DNA from: Nitrososphaerota archaeon
GTDB lineage: Archaea > Thermoproteota > Nitrososphaeria > Nitrososphaerales > Nitrosopumilaceae
DNA: 6,668 nt
Direction: 5' to 3'
NCBI GenBank assembly: GCA_028867235.1
Contig: JAGWGS010000075.1
Location: 1-6,668, forward strand
This document shows, in pieces, positions 1 to 5,264 of this stretch; positions within the stretch are counted from its first letter, which is position 1; every line of letters begins with the position of its first letter. A program made the translations under genes and the position numbers. The notes below the pieces were generated by a model. The model made no database searches. It saw only the letters and a program-made list of their open reading frames with translations, and had not been told where the DNA came from.

Positions 1-264
1 GCAGAAGCTTCAAAGAAGGAGGGACAAAAGAAGGGTGATAGAAAAGATCAAAAACCCAAGGCAAACACCATATCTGTCATTATAGATGAAGGACATGCAA
101 TGAATTTCATAAAGGGCGCAAAGGTTTTCACTGCACAAGAACTGTCAAGACAGACCAATGTGAAAATTTCAGCGGCTAATGCATTGCTGCAAAATCTACT
201 AAAGAAAGGCTCTGTTAAAAGAGTTGGTGGGTACAGCGGACACCATATTTATGTTCCAGCTTGA
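1..264 (+). CDS. rps25e: 30S ribosomal protein S25e, 3' part (5' end outside window)
   Basis: This is the C-terminal 87 residues of ribosomal protein S25e, a small-subunit protein found in eukaryotes and in the Crenarchaeota/Thaumarchaeota group but not in bacteria. The open frame starts at base 1 with no start codon, so the gene is cut by the window edge. A Lys/Gln-rich basic stretch (residues 1-21 of the fragment) is followed by the winged-helix core. The core shows the family pattern: a hydrophobic first helix, FTAQELSRQTNVKISAANAL as the helix-turn-helix, then LLKKGSVKRV and the closing wing GGYSGHHIYVPA. Archaeal S25e is about 100-110 residues, so only some 20 residues are probably missing. 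The stop codon TGA is at 262-264. The last 16 bases overlap the tail of the convergent cyclophilin-like gene. The family call is firm. Confidence 0.92.
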   Translation, partial: AEASKKEGQKKGDRKDQKPKANTISVIIDEGHAMNFIKGAKVFTAQELSRQTNVKISAANALLQNLLKKGSVKRVGGYSGHHIYVPA

Positions 265-635
265 GTTATTGTAAAAATATCTCCAGGTTTTACTTCTTTT
301 AGATTCTCAAGATTTGTTATTATTTTTCCAATCAATGTCATTGGCTTGGTTGACGATGCATCCTCAATGAAAAAACAGATTGAACCATTTGCAGCCAAAA
401 ACGCAATATCTCCTTTCTTGAACTGGGTCTTTAACTTCTCACCTCCTGTTTTGATAACCGTGTCTACATATGCAATACTTGAGCCCATCATGTGGGCATT
501 GCCCTCAAGTGGGATGAATCTAGATATTGTTCCAACTGTTTTTGGGGCAAGATGCCTCTTCAATTCTAGAGTGAAAGTAGATTTGTTCTTCAGTGATAAG
601 GTCAGATCAATCTTAGAAACAGATCCTGCGCTCAT
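249..635 (-). CDS. Cyclophilin-like fold protein (DUF369 / COG2164 family)
   Basis: This is a small cytosolic protein of 128 residues with no signal peptide or membrane segment. It resembles the archaeal cyclophilin-like family (Pfam Cyclophil_like, COG2164), which shares the cyclophilin beta-barrel but has no demonstrated peptidyl-prolyl isomerase activity. Supporting features are the alternating beta-strand pattern throughout, the segment LAPKTVGTISRFIPLEGNAH near residues 29-48, the segment KKGDIAFLAANGSICFFIED near 73-92, and a final GDIFTITQ strand. The length suits the family. The ATG at 635 is the only good start, because it lies about 25 nt from a TATA element at 656-664 and gives a leaderless or nearly leaderless mRNA. 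The gene is divergent from rpoK and convergent with the S25e gene, which it overlaps by 16 bp. Its biological role is unknown. The family assignment rests on pattern recognition without a profile search. Confidence 0.8.
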   Translation of the reverse strand: MSAGSVSKIDLTLSLKNKSTFTLELKRHLAPKTVGTISRFIPLEGNAHMMGSSIAYVDTVIKTGGEKLKTQFKKGDIAFLAANGSICFFIEDASSTKPMTLIGKIITNLENLKEVKPGDIFTITQAGT

Positions 636-655
636 TTTTGTGGAGAAGGATTATG

Positions 656-664
656 AATATATAA
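656..664. promoter_or_regulatory. Shared bidirectional TATA box for rpoK (+) and the cyclophilin-like gene (-)
   Basis: The 51-bp gap between the divergent starts at 635 (-) and 687 (+) contains a single AT-only element, AATATATAA, which is almost its own reverse complement. Its centre (about 660) is 27 nt from the rpoK ATG and 25 nt from the ATG of the minus-strand gene. That is the TATA-to-start distance expected for leaderless archaeal transcripts in both directions. The purine-rich flank on the minus-strand side (GAAACG, reverse complement of 665-670) could serve as a BRE for the cyclophilin-like gene. No second TATA element is visible in the gap. Confidence 0.6.
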
Positions 665-686
665 CGTTTCTTTATCCAAGTCTTCA

Positions 687-1190
687 ATGTCGGATGAACC
701 TGAGGAAGTAAGTGTAGATACCGAAGAGGTTCAGCCAATAGAGGATGAAGAACCAGTTTTAAGTCCGGTAGTTGAGACTACTGAAGCTCCCGTTGAGGAA
801 GAAGAAGAGGCTAAACCTGGAAAGAAAGGAAAGAAAGAGCTAAGTGCAGAAGAGATAGCTGAACAAGAAAGATTACAAAAGATAATTGATGCACGTGAAA
901 TTATTGATATTGATCCAGTTCATGAACCTGTAGAATATGAGACTACTGGAAAGGGCAAAATAATGATTGGTCCTCCTACTTTGACTAGGTTTGAAAAAGC
1001 AAGAATACTTGGAGCTAGAGCATTACAGTTGTCATTGGGAGCACCCCCTTTCATCTCTGTCCCAAAAGATGTGGCTACATCCCTTGATCTTGCATATGCT
1101 GAACTTGAAAAACGAGTGATTCCAATCACAATTAGGCGAGTATTGCCAAATGGCGATTTTCAGAATGTTCCTATCGATCTTTTTGACTAA
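687..1190 (+). CDS. rpoK: DNA-directed RNA polymerase subunit K (Rpb6/omega homologue) with long acidic N-terminus
   Basis: This is RpoK, the archaeal counterpart of eukaryotic Rpb6 and bacterial omega, a small assembly and stability subunit of RNA polymerase. The conserved core covers residues 84-167. It contains LTRFEKARILGARALQLSLG (99-118), followed by AP, and ELEKRVIPITIRRVLPNGDF (139-158), which match the Rpb6 signature closely. Many archaeal RpoK proteins are 60-95 residues; this one is 167 because of an added N-terminal region. Residues 1-41 hold 18 Asp/Glu and no Lys/Arg, then comes a Lys/Gly-rich hinge (43-50) and a charged segment likely to be helical (51-70). Eukaryotic Rpb6 also has an acidic N-terminal tail. 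The ATG at 687 fits a leaderless start 27 nt from the TATA element. The stop is TAA at 1188-1190. The Alba gene follows on the same strand. Confidence 0.93.
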   Translation: MSDEPEEVSVDTEEVQPIEDEEPVLSPVVETTEAPVEEEEEAKPGKKGKKELSAEEIAEQERLQKIIDAREIIDIDPVHEPVEYETTGKGKIMIGPPTLTRFEKARILGARALQLSLGAPPFISVPKDVATSLDLAYAELEKRVIPITIRRVLPNGDFQNVPIDLFD

Positions 1191-1211
1191 TGGATGAATG
1201 GTCGATAATAC

Positions 1212-1218
1212 TTTAATA
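1212..1218 (+). promoter_or_regulatory. Candidate TATA box for the Alba gene
   Basis: TTTAATA lies in the gap after rpoK. Its centre (about 1215) predicts a transcript start near 1240, just upstream of the ATG at 1249. This supports 1249 as the translation start over the upstream in-frame ATG at 1198, which would precede the promoter. A G-rich stretch (GGTGGTGG, 1231-1238) would then sit at or just before the transcript start. Confidence 0.4.
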
Positions 1219-1248
1219 GAATGCAGAAATGGTGGTGGTAGAGTTTTG

Positions 1249-1554
1249 ATGAGTGGCGTAGAAAAAATCCAGTTGAACAATTCTCCGTATGCTGAAGGTC
1301 ACGTTGTAACAATTTATCAACAAGATATAGTTCCATGTGCACTTGACATCTTGACTGATCTTGTGAAATACAAAACTGTCACACTTGTAGCAAAAGGCCA
1401 TTCTATTCCTACTGCAGTTGCGGTTGCCAATGTAGTTACAGAGAACATGATGAAGGGAAATTCAAAAATTCTTGATATTGTTGTAGATAGTGAAGAAACA
1501 GATGATAAACCGCTACTTTCAATTATAAAGATTGTAATAACAAAGACTAACTAG
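1249..1554 (+). CDS. albA: Alba family DNA/RNA-binding protein
   Basis: This is a member of the Alba (Sso10b) family, small dimeric proteins that coat archaeal DNA and also bind RNA. The first strand is HVVTIY (residues 18-23). Then come the first helix ALDILTDLV, the strand VTLVAKGHSIPTAVAVANVV, the loop MMKGNSKILDIVVDSEE and the final strand LLSIIKIVITK, which is the Alba order throughout. Starting at 1249 gives 101 residues, close to the usual 90-100, and is supported by the TATA-like element at 1212. An in-frame ATG at 1198 would give 118 residues, but the extra 17 residues do not resemble Alba. Two details are unusual. The KKP motif that carries the DNA-contacting Lys16/Lys17 of Sso10b reads QQD here (codons 1318-1326), and the two arginines of the following RGR loop are Lys and His. 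The TAG stop at 1552-1554 overlaps the stop of the opposing gene. An RNA-leaning role is possible but is inference. Confidence 0.85.
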   Translation: MSGVEKIQLNNSPYAEGHVVTIYQQDIVPCALDILTDLVKYKTVTLVAKGHSIPTAVAVANVVTENMMKGNSKILDIVVDSEETDDKPLLSIIKIVITKTN

Positions 1555-1988
1555 AAAGAAGAATTTCCTGGACCTTTTAACAGCATGTTTTCACATTCTT
1601 TGCATACTGCTTCATCTATGTTTGATTCAAGTTTGTGATGTATGTCACAAATTAGCAAACTTGATTTGATGTAATTACACAATCCTATAAATTTAGAAAG
1701 ACTCGCAGGTGTGTATGCCATCTTTGATGCAAGATTATTTGCTATATCGTTTATCATATCTGAAACCTCTTTTACTGATAGTAATTTATTTATCAAAGCA
1801 GGATCTCCTCGTGTGCCTCTGACATAGTTACTGATTGCTGCCTGTGTAACACCCAATAGTTTTGATACCTCTTCTTCTCTTATCTTGTGTTCTTCTATGA
1901 GTTTTTTTGCTAATATTGCCCTTAATGCAGGTATGAGTGTTTTAGTCTCTATTTCTGATGGGAGAAGCACATGAAAAAATGTTGCCAT
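1551..1988 (-). CDS. Transcriptional regulator, XRE-type helix-turn-helix, COG2522-like, with Cys/His tail
   Basis: This 145-residue protein is probably a DNA-binding regulator of the archaeal COG2522 kind; the same N-terminal unit occurs in ThiN-fused thiamine regulators. Residues 18-60 form the helical HTH domain. EEEVSKLLGVTQAAISNYVR (38-57) is a textbook helix-turn-recognition-helix of the lambda-repressor/XRE type, followed by GTRGDP. The middle (62-112) looks all-helical and could mediate dimerisation. Near the C-terminus are Cys114, His117/His118, Cys129 and Cys132, spaced C-x2-HH-x10-C-x2-C, which could bind a metal or cluster. There is no ThiN-type sensor domain. The ATG at 1988 lies about 21 nt from a TATA element, and no other Met occurs before residue 79. 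The gene is divergent from the AsnB-like gene, and an inverted repeat in the shared gap is a candidate operator. The ligand is unknown. Confidence 0.82.
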   Translation of the reverse strand: MATFFHVLLPSEIETKTLIPALRAILAKKLIEEHKIREEEVSKLLGVTQAAISNYVRGTRGDPALINKLLSVKEVSDMINDIANNLASKMAYTPASLSKFIGLCNYIKSSLLICDIHHKLESNIDEAVCKECENMLLKGPGNSSF

Positions 1989-2004
1989 AAAATATTTAAA
2001 CCTA

Positions 2005-2014
2005 GTTATATTTT
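2005..2014 (-). promoter_or_regulatory. Candidate TATA box for the HTH regulator gene
   Basis: On the minus strand this reads AAAATATAAC. It is centred about 21 nt from the ATG at 1988, consistent with a leaderless transcript. A second AT-rich run (1991-2000) is too close to the start codon to act as TATA for it. The BRE position just upstream (2015-2021) coincides with the left arm of the inverted repeat. Confidence 0.45.
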
Positions 2015-2015
2015 T

Positions 2016-2046
2016 CGTGATAATTTAATTTAGAGACAAAATCACG
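2016..2046. promoter_or_regulatory. Inverted repeat CGTGAT-N19-ATCACG, candidate operator
   Basis: Two perfect 6-bp inverted half-sites (2016-2021 and 2041-2046), 25 nt centre to centre, flank the TATA element of the AsnB-like gene in the 66-bp gap between the divergent HTH and AsnB-like genes. The left arm also lies at the BRE position of both promoters, and the right arm lies close to the predicted AsnB-like transcript start. A dimeric regulator bound here could block both genes. Such arms can occur by chance in a 66-bp AT-rich gap, so the assignment is tentative. Confidence 0.35.
2022..2032 (+). promoter_or_regulatory. Candidate TATA box for the AsnB-like gene
   Basis: AATTTAATTTA is centred about 27 nt upstream of the TTG at 2055. 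The spacing points to a leaderless mRNA beginning at or next to this TTG and is the main reason for choosing TTG over the in-frame ATG at 2085. Confidence 0.5.
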
Positions 2047-2054
2047 GTTGTCGA

Positions 2055-3005
2055 TTGCAAGAGATCATTTCTAAAATAAGAACGATGGTGAACAACTCCG
2101 TACAACGCCATGGTTCTGATTCTATCGCGTTATCTGGGGGATTGGATAGCTCTATTCTTGCTTCCTGCGCCGAAAATAAGACAATACATGCATTTACTAT
2201 GGTTGCAAAAGATTTCTTCTCTACCGATCTTGTCAACGCACAACTTGTCGCAAAAATAAAGGATCTACAACTTGATATAATCTCTGCAAATGTAGGCGAT
2301 CTACTTTCTGCAGCAGAAGAGACGATTAAAATCCTCAGAGTCTTCAATCCTATTGAGATTCGTAATAACATTGTAGTTTACCTCACGATGAATGCTGCCA
2401 AGAGATCTGGATGTGATTCCATAATGACGGGTGATGGGGCAGATGAGCTTTTTGCAGGGTATAATTTTTTCAAAAAAATGTCACAAACTGAATTGGAAAA
2501 AGATCTGGAGAGAATCTGGAGTATAATGCACTTTCCATCTAAATCCATTGCTAATGCAATTGGGATATCACTTCATACTCCATTTTTAGATCCTATTGTT
2601 TTAGAATATGCAAAGAATATGCCATCTGATCTAAAAATTAGAGATGAAAAAGGAAAAAGATATGGTAAATGGATCCTTCGTAAGGCTTTTGAAAATGATC
2701 TACCAGGATCAATAATCTGGAGAGATAAATTTGCAATGCAGGATGGTTCTGGTACTAGTGGACTCACATCTTTTCTTGAAAATTTGATACCAGATATTCT
2801 ATTTGTACAAAAATCACAACATTACATTGAACATGAAAATGTAAAATTAGAATCAAAAGAGTCATTATATTATTATGAACTGTATAGGAAGTATTTTCCT
2901 GTTCCATCTAGTTTGTATAATTCTGATACAAAGTGTCCTAATTGTAACTATGCACTAAGTGCTGATTCTCATTTCTGTCGTATGTGTGGAAGCTATCCTA
3001 TTTAG
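2055..3005 (+). CDS. Stand-alone asparagine-synthetase-type (AsnB C-domain) protein with C-terminal zinc ribbon
   Basis: This 316-residue protein has the ATP-pyrophosphatase domain of class B asparagine synthetases, which activate a carboxylate with ATP for attack by ammonia. SGGLDSS (27-33) is the PP-loop, TGDGADELFAGY (125-136) is the AsnB signature, and HTPFLDP (174-180) and KWILRKAF (205-212) follow in family order. Normal AsnB is over 500 residues with an N-terminal glutaminase domain that starts with a catalytic Cys. Here that domain is absent, and the AsnB part begins almost directly at the PP-loop. The C-terminus adds a zinc ribbon, CPNC (294-297) and CRMC (308-311). It may use free ammonia, or accept it from a separate glutaminase; none is encoded in the window. 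The product could be asparagine or another amide. The start is TTG at 2055, set by promoter spacing; ATG 2085 is the alternative. The last 8 bp overlap the YHS gene on the other strand. Confidence 0.85.
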   Translation: MQEIISKIRTMVNNSVQRHGSDSIALSGGLDSSILASCAENKTIHAFTMVAKDFFSTDLVNAQLVAKIKDLQLDIISANVGDLLSAAEETIKILRVFNPIEIRNNIVVYLTMNAAKRSGCDSIMTGDGADELFAGYNFFKKMSQTELEKDLERIWSIMHFPSKSIANAIGISLHTPFLDPIVLEYAKNMPSDLKIRDEKGKRYGKWILRKAFENDLPGSIIWRDKFAMQDGSGTSGLTSFLENLIPDILFVQKSQHYIEHENVKLESKESLYYYELYRKYFPVPSSLYNSDTKCPNCNYALSADSHFCRMCGSYPI

Positions 3006-3144
3006 ATTTCTTCCACTTGTTAGGTTTCTTTGTAAAAATCCTCTTACAGCCGTGACAGCAGAAATAGTATTTCTTACCTTCATGTTCGTATACTAATGCA
3101 AGACTTTCATCCAACTCGATTCCACATACTGGGTCAACTGGCAT
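2998..3144 (-). CDS. YHS-domain mini-protein (48 aa), putative metal binding
   Basis: This small gene was found by reading the apparent gap after the AsnB-like gene on the minus strand. The 48 residues start MPVDPVCGIELDES and continue through GKKYYFCCHGCKRIFTKKP to a Lys-rich end. This is the YHS pattern: DPVCGM-like start, GxxYYFCS-like centre with a second Cys pair, and F-x3-P after it. Conserved Cys7, Cys29/30 and Cys33 could bind a metal such as copper or zinc, as is known or proposed for YHS/TRASH-type domains. Stand-alone YHS proteins of about 45-60 residues are common in archaea, and the same domain is found in copper ATPases and some oxygenases. The ATG at 3144 sits 26 nt from a TATA element at 3166-3175. 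The TAG at 2998-3000 overlaps the end of the AsnB-like gene by 8 bp. The role is unknown; metal handling is inferred from the family. Confidence 0.85.
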   Translation of the reverse strand: MPVDPVCGIELDESLALVYEHEGKKYYFCCHGCKRIFTKKPNKWKKSK

Positions 3145-3165
3145 ATTGAGATTCGTCTTGTGTTT

Positions 3166-3175
3166 GTATTTAAAA
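3166..3175 (-). promoter_or_regulatory. Candidate TATA box for the YHS gene
   Basis: On the minus strand this reads TTTTAAATAC. It is centred about 26 nt upstream of the YHS ATG at 3144, which suggests a leaderless transcript independent of the upstream aldo/keto reductase gene. It lies in the 38-bp gap between the two genes. Confidence 0.55.
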
Positions 3176-3182
3176 CTTACAA

Positions 3183-4289
3183 TTATGATGATAACTTCTT
3201 TATCAGATCTGAAAATTCTATCTCATTTAAAACTGGAGTGCTCAAGATGCTCAGGTTCTCTTGTACATGTTCTTGTGATTTTTGTCCAACTAAAGGGGCA
3301 ATAATTCCTGGAGTCGATCTGACAAATTGTATTGCTCTATGTGATGATCTTGACATTCCACCAAATTCTGGTATTATATTTGGTCCAAGCAATTTTGATT
3401 GCATAAGAGGTACACTTGCAAACACCCCTATGTCAAGTTTAATTGCAGATTCTAATATGCTGTACTGTTCTTCTCCAATTTTTTGATTTTTCATAGTGAG
3501 TGCTTGGTCAAGATACATGTTGTATGGAAGTTGAATGAATCTAAACCCATTGTCTTTTCCTCCTACTTTTTTTGCTAATTCCACAATTTCTGTAATTGAG
3601 AGATACTGTGGATTGTCTTGAGTCACTCTGAAACAATCCCATGTTGCCATTCCGTAGTGCTTGATGACTCCATTTCGTCTCTGCTCTTCGTAAAACCTAA
3701 AGACATCTTCCAATTTTTTGATAAATTCTTCTTTTGAAATATCTTGTAGCTGACCTTCAGCAGCATTGTGTATGTATATCAAATCTATGCAATCCAAATT
3801 CATGTTTTTTAGACTGCGCTTGAGCTGATCTTGCAAATATGGTATTGTCATACAGTGATATCCTGATGATATGTCTCCAGGTTGTATCACTCCTGGCTTT
3901 ACCATTGTGTTTTGTATGTTTATCCAAAAATCTTCTTTGACATCTCCATCATTTGTAACATATCCATTCTTTGTACTGATGAAGACCTCTTCTCTCTTTA
4001 ATTCTCCTGCCTGGACAAGCTCTGAAATAGCACGTCCTACGGTTCTTTCTGCTTTCTGAGATCTATAATTTATGGCAGTATCAATTACATTTATCCCTGA
4101 TTTTATTGATGCCTTGATTGCTTCGTTAACCAGTTTGTCTGTAGCATCATCTGGATTGCCAAGGTAGGTTCCTATCCCAACAGATGAAAGAGTTAGTCCA
4201 GCAAATTTTTTGAAATGATTTTTTGCTACATTTGGTTGTTTTTTTGCAAAATTGGCAGTATCATCCGGTGTTGCAAACCCTGTTGTCAT
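3183..4289 (-). CDS. Aldo/keto reductase family oxidoreductase
   Basis: This is a cytosolic NAD(P)H-dependent oxidoreductase of the aldo/keto reductase superfamily, a TIM barrel that reduces carbonyls to alcohols or the reverse. The catalytic tetrad is complete: Asp70 and Tyr75 in DTAINY, Lys107 in ISTKNGY, and His174 in IYIHN. The cofactor-binding end is visible in the segment APLVGQKSQEHVQENL (331-346). At 368 residues it is longer than the common 280-340. There is an N-terminal extension of about 28 residues, and an insertion at about 108-150 separates the catalytic Lys from the barrel helix before the His strand. The substrate cannot be told from sequence. It lies 30 bp downstream of the UbiA-like gene on the same strand but has its own TATA-like element, so co-transcription is uncertain. 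The ATG at 4289 is supported by the promoter spacing. Confidence 0.9.
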   Translation of the reverse strand: MTTGFATPDDTANFAKKQPNVAKNHFKKFAGLTLSSVGIGTYLGNPDDATDKLVNEAIKASIKSGINVIDTAINYRSQKAERTVGRAISELVQAGELKREEVFISTKNGYVTNDGDVKEDFWINIQNTMVKPGVIQPGDISSGYHCMTIPYLQDQLKRSLKNMNLDCIDLIYIHNAAEGQLQDISKEEFIKKLEDVFRFYEEQRRNGVIKHYGMATWDCFRVTQDNPQYLSITEIVELAKKVGGKDNGFRFIQLPYNMYLDQALTMKNQKIGEEQYSILESAIKLDIGVFASVPLMQSKLLGPNIIPEFGGMSRSSHRAIQFVRSTPGIIAPLVGQKSQEHVQENLSILSTPVLNEIEFSDLIKKLSS

Positions 4290-4310
4290 GACTTGAATAA
4301 AGACAAAGAT

Positions 4311-4320
4311 GATTTAATTC
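4311..4320 (-). promoter_or_regulatory. Candidate TATA box for the aldo/keto reductase gene
   Basis: On the minus strand this reads GAATTAAATC, centred about 26 nt from the ATG at 4289. It ends at the stop codon of the UbiA-like gene. It suggests that the reductase can be transcribed on its own despite the short gap. Confidence 0.45.
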
Positions 4321-5222
4321 TACTGAAGGTTTTTCAATATTATTTCTATCACAAAAGAGATTACAAATAAGATTCCTGTTATCCTGCTATGTGCAACAAA
4401 TTTTTCCATCACGTCTACAATCTTCTCACTGTTGTCATAATGTCGTTTAAGCAAAATTCCTGATTTTATCGCAATGGGAATTGTTGCAAAAGTAACAAGC
4501 GTAATTATAGGAAATATTCCAGCAATTATAGTCCATAATATGATTCCATATGTCGCAATTGGAAAAACCCAGACTATGGAAGAAGCCTTATGCTTGCCTA
4601 GTATTATGACTAGTGTCTTTCTCCCATGCTTTTTGTCAGCATCGTGATCTGGAAAAGAATTCACAAACAATACTGTTGATGAAAGAATTCCTGAAACAAC
4701 TCCTGCAATTATAGGAGCTGCTGTTATGTGTCCACTTTGAACAAAGTATGTTCCAAGTACTATCATAGAACCTTTTATTGCAACAAATATCTCGCCCATG
4801 CCGGAATCTACTATTCTTGTAGAATAGAAATAGATGGAAACAATCGCAAATCCCAAAATTATTGCTATTGTTATTCCTTTCTCGATTACAAAAAATATTC
4901 CTATGATAGAACCGACTATGAGCATGATCACCCCTGCGCGATATACTTGTTTTGGTTCTAGCAATCCTTCTGGTAAGACTCCTGTTCCGCCGCTAAATTT
5001 TGTTCTTTGAGTGTCTGTGTCTATCTGCCTCTTGAAATCCCAGTAATCATTGAGAAGATCCACACTTGCATGAAGTGCTGCTACTCCGATAAAGGTCAGC
5101 ATTGCAAATCCTATGTCTATTGTATTGTTTTGCCAACTATCTATTGCCAGACCAAGGAAAACTGAAATGATTGATGCAAGAAGAAAACGTATTCTTACTG
5201 CTCTTAGCCATGTTCGTAACAT
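4320..5222 (-). CDS. UbiA-family membrane prenyltransferase, MenA-like
   Basis: This is an integral membrane enzyme of the UbiA superfamily, which joins an isoprenoid diphosphate to an aromatic or other acceptor. With the ATG at 5222 it has 300 residues, typical of the family. Two Asp-rich motifs, which bind Mg-diphosphate, are intact. The first is NDYWDFKRQID (58-68), followed by KFSGGTGVLPEGLL. The second is NSFPDHDADKKHGRKTL (188-204), which resembles MenA (dihydroxynaphthoate prenyltransferase) more than the archaeal lipid enzyme DGGGP synthase. About eight or nine hydrophobic segments are visible. Thaumarchaeota use menaquinones, so a role in quinone synthesis is plausible but unproven, and no other quinone gene is in the window. 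A GTG at 5234 would add four residues; ATG 5222 is preferred because an AAAATATC element lies 25 nt upstream of it. It lies between DUF2203 and the reductase gene, all on the same strand. Confidence 0.87.
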   Translation of the reverse strand: MLRTWLRAVRIRFLLASIISVFLGLAIDSWQNNTIDIGFAMLTFIGVAALHASVDLLNDYWDFKRQIDTDTQRTKFSGGTGVLPEGLLEPKQVYRAGVIMLIVGSIIGIFFVIEKGITIAIILGFAIVSIYFYSTRIVDSGMGEIFVAIKGSMIVLGTYFVQSGHITAAPIIAGVVSGILSSTVLFVNSFPDHDADKKHGRKTLVIILGKHKASSIVWVFPIATYGIILWTIIAGIFPIITLVTFATIPIAIKSGILLKRHYDNSEKIVDVMEKFVAHSRITGILFVISFVIEIILKNLQ

Positions 5223-5242
5223 TGTGTCTTTCACAGTTCTGG

Positions 5243-5250
5243 GATATTTT
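5243..5250 (-). promoter_or_regulatory. Candidate TATA box for the UbiA-like gene
   Basis: On the minus strand this reads AAAATATC, centred about 25 nt from the ATG at 5222. A second similar stretch (5252-5258) lies upstream and would fit the GTG at 5234 less well, at about 21 nt. Confidence 0.4.
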
Positions 5251-5264
5251 GATATTTGTTTGAA

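Noticed and set aside
1..30. A Shine-Dalgarno-like GGAGGG stretch at 18-23
   Set aside because: It encodes Lys/Glu/Gly codons of S25e and no start codon follows at a useful distance in another frame.
346..711. A 121-codon open frame on the plus strand
   Set aside because: It lies antisense to the cyclophilin-like gene and runs across the shared promoter into rpoK; its translation shows no family pattern, while both overlapping genes do.
1198..1248. N-terminal extension of the Alba gene from the ATG at 1198
   Set aside because: The 17 extra residues do not fit the family, and the likely TATA box lies inside this stretch. It is kept only as an alternative start.
1032..1280. An 82-codon open frame on the minus strand
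   Set aside because: It is antisense to the conserved core of rpoK and the start of the Alba gene, with no recognisable motif.
3160..3486. A 108-codon open frame on the plus strand with several Cys residues
   Set aside because: It is antisense to the 3' end of the aldo/keto reductase gene; the cysteines are a by-product of the opposing codons.
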